This document shows positions 15,720-16,241 of a stretch of DNA of 16,241 nucleotides, piece by piece (position 1 is the first letter of the stretch; the number at the start of each line of letters is the position of its first letter). Below the pieces are notes generated by a model. That model was given only the letters and a program-made list of their open reading frames with translations, searched no databases and was not told the DNA's origin. This stretch comes from Halobacteriales archaeon. GTDB lineage: Archaea > Halobacteriota > Halobacteria > Halorutilales > JAHENH01. Location: positions 1-16,241 of the forward strand of contig JAHENH010000026.1 of NCBI GenBank assembly GCA_018609935.1, in the 5' to 3' direction. The translations under genes and the position numbers were made by a program.

Positions 15720-16241
15720 TTAGGTTAGAGGCGTTTTGGGGTCTGGTCTTTTTGTTAGAGTTACAGATACTGTTGTTTTTTGGTTATTTCTTATTACTGT
15801 GATGTCTATGGTTTCTCCGGGGTTTGTATTTAGCATTAGATATCTAGCCAGGTCTTGTTGGTCTTCTATTCTAAACCCATCTATATGTGTTATTATGTCA
15901 CCGCCTATTGGTATAGAAATTCCATTTCTTGTTGTTATAGATGTTGACGGTTCTAATATTCCTTCTGCAGAACCTCTCTGTATTGCATCTACAACTATTA
16001 CTCCAAAGCTATCGTCTAGGTTGTTAGCCTCTGCTCTCATTGGGTTTAGAGGTAATGAAGTTATTCCTAGATATGGATGGTTGTATTCACCAGATTGTAT
16101 CAATCTAGGTACAACTTTTTTTATAAGTAAAGGAGATATAGCAAAACCTATATTATCTCCTTCTGTTGCTCTATTTACCCCTATTACGGTTCCATTCATA
16201 TTTAGAAGAGGGCCGCCACTATTCCCTGGGTTTAGTGGTGC
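15720..16241 (-). CDS. HtrA/DegP-like serine protease with PDZ domain, partial
   Basis: The C-terminal half of a trypsin-like serine protease; the N-terminal part lies beyond the right edge. The first visible residues APLNPGNSGGPLLN contain the nucleophile Ser (eighth visible residue) in the GNSGGP motif. They are followed by GTVIGVNRATEGDNIGFAI, the typical end of the protease domain. From about visible residue 75 a PDZ domain follows (GVIVVDAIQRGSAEG, GGDIITHIDGFRI, DLARYLM, GETIDITVIRN), used by HtrA proteins to bind unfolded C-termini and control activity. The frame is open to the window end, so the internal ATG at 16199 is not the start. The likely role is degradation of misfolded proteins in or outside the membrane. 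It is the first of three minus-strand genes in a row, with about 95 bases before the aldo/keto reductase. Confidence 0.9.
   Translation of the reverse strand, partial: APLNPGNSGGPLLNMNGTVIGVNRATEGDNIGFAISPLLIKKVVPRLIQSGEYNHPYLGITSLPLNPMRAEANNLDDSFGVIVVDAIQRGSAEGILEPSTSITTRNGISIPIGGDIITHIDGFRIEDQQDLARYLMLNTNPGETIDITVIRNNQKTTVSVTLTKRPDPKTPLT

Overview
The window is a very AT-rich stretch (visibly about one third G+C) of an archaeal chromosome. Almost every recognisable protein resembles the haloarchaeal version of its family. Pointers are two twin-arginine lipoproteins with the N-terminal pattern typical of Halobacteria, a DUF211 gene overlapping a VIT1/CCC1-type membrane protein gene, an archaeal CoaD, a haloarchaeal-type gamma-glutamyltransferase and acyl-CoA synthetase, a haloarchaeal-type divergent uracil-DNA glycosylase, and two IS1341-type (IS200/IS605) tnpB elements. 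Such low G+C is unusual for Halobacteria. A low-GC relative of Halobacteria (for example a Methanonatronarchaeia- or Hikarchaeia-like lineage) is possible, but the window cannot decide this.

Layout. 1-336: decayed tnpB running off the left edge (minus). 438-2202: site-2 protease with CBS domains, then an HNH-type zinc-binding protein. 2393-3991: gamma-glutamyltransferase. 4012-4788: gene-poor, with an inverted repeat and a broken small membrane-protein gene. 4789-5940: SnoaL-like protein (minus) divergent from a uracil-DNA glycosylase-like protein. 6157-8521: AMP-forming acetyl/acyl-CoA synthetase followed by a helix-hairpin-helix protein. 8741-9139: high-potential iron-sulfur lipoprotein. 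9259-10130: DUF211 and VIT1/CCC1-like two-gene operon. 10456-11391: TerC family membrane protein. 11608-13056: IS1341-type element with tnpB broken by one amber codon and an apparently intact right-end RNA region. 13335-13805: phosphopantetheine adenylyltransferase. 13960-16241 (minus): Tat lipoprotein of unknown role, aldo/keto reductase, and the C-terminal half of an HtrA-like serine protease cut by the right edge.

The genes are mostly housekeeping or peripheral metabolism with no single shared pathway. Loose themes are coenzyme A and acyl activation (CoaD, acyl-CoA synthetase), thiol and redox chemistry (gamma-glutamyltransferase, HiPIP, aldo/keto reductase), membrane protein quality control (M50 protease, HtrA), and metal or ion handling (DUF211/VIT1, TerC).

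The most striking signal is not a gene. Host genes start with a T/G-rich coding strand and finish with an A/C-rich one, with synonymous third positions switching from mostly G/T to mostly A/C inside single genes, on both strands. The pattern appears to reset at transcription units, and the inserted tnpB element does not follow it.
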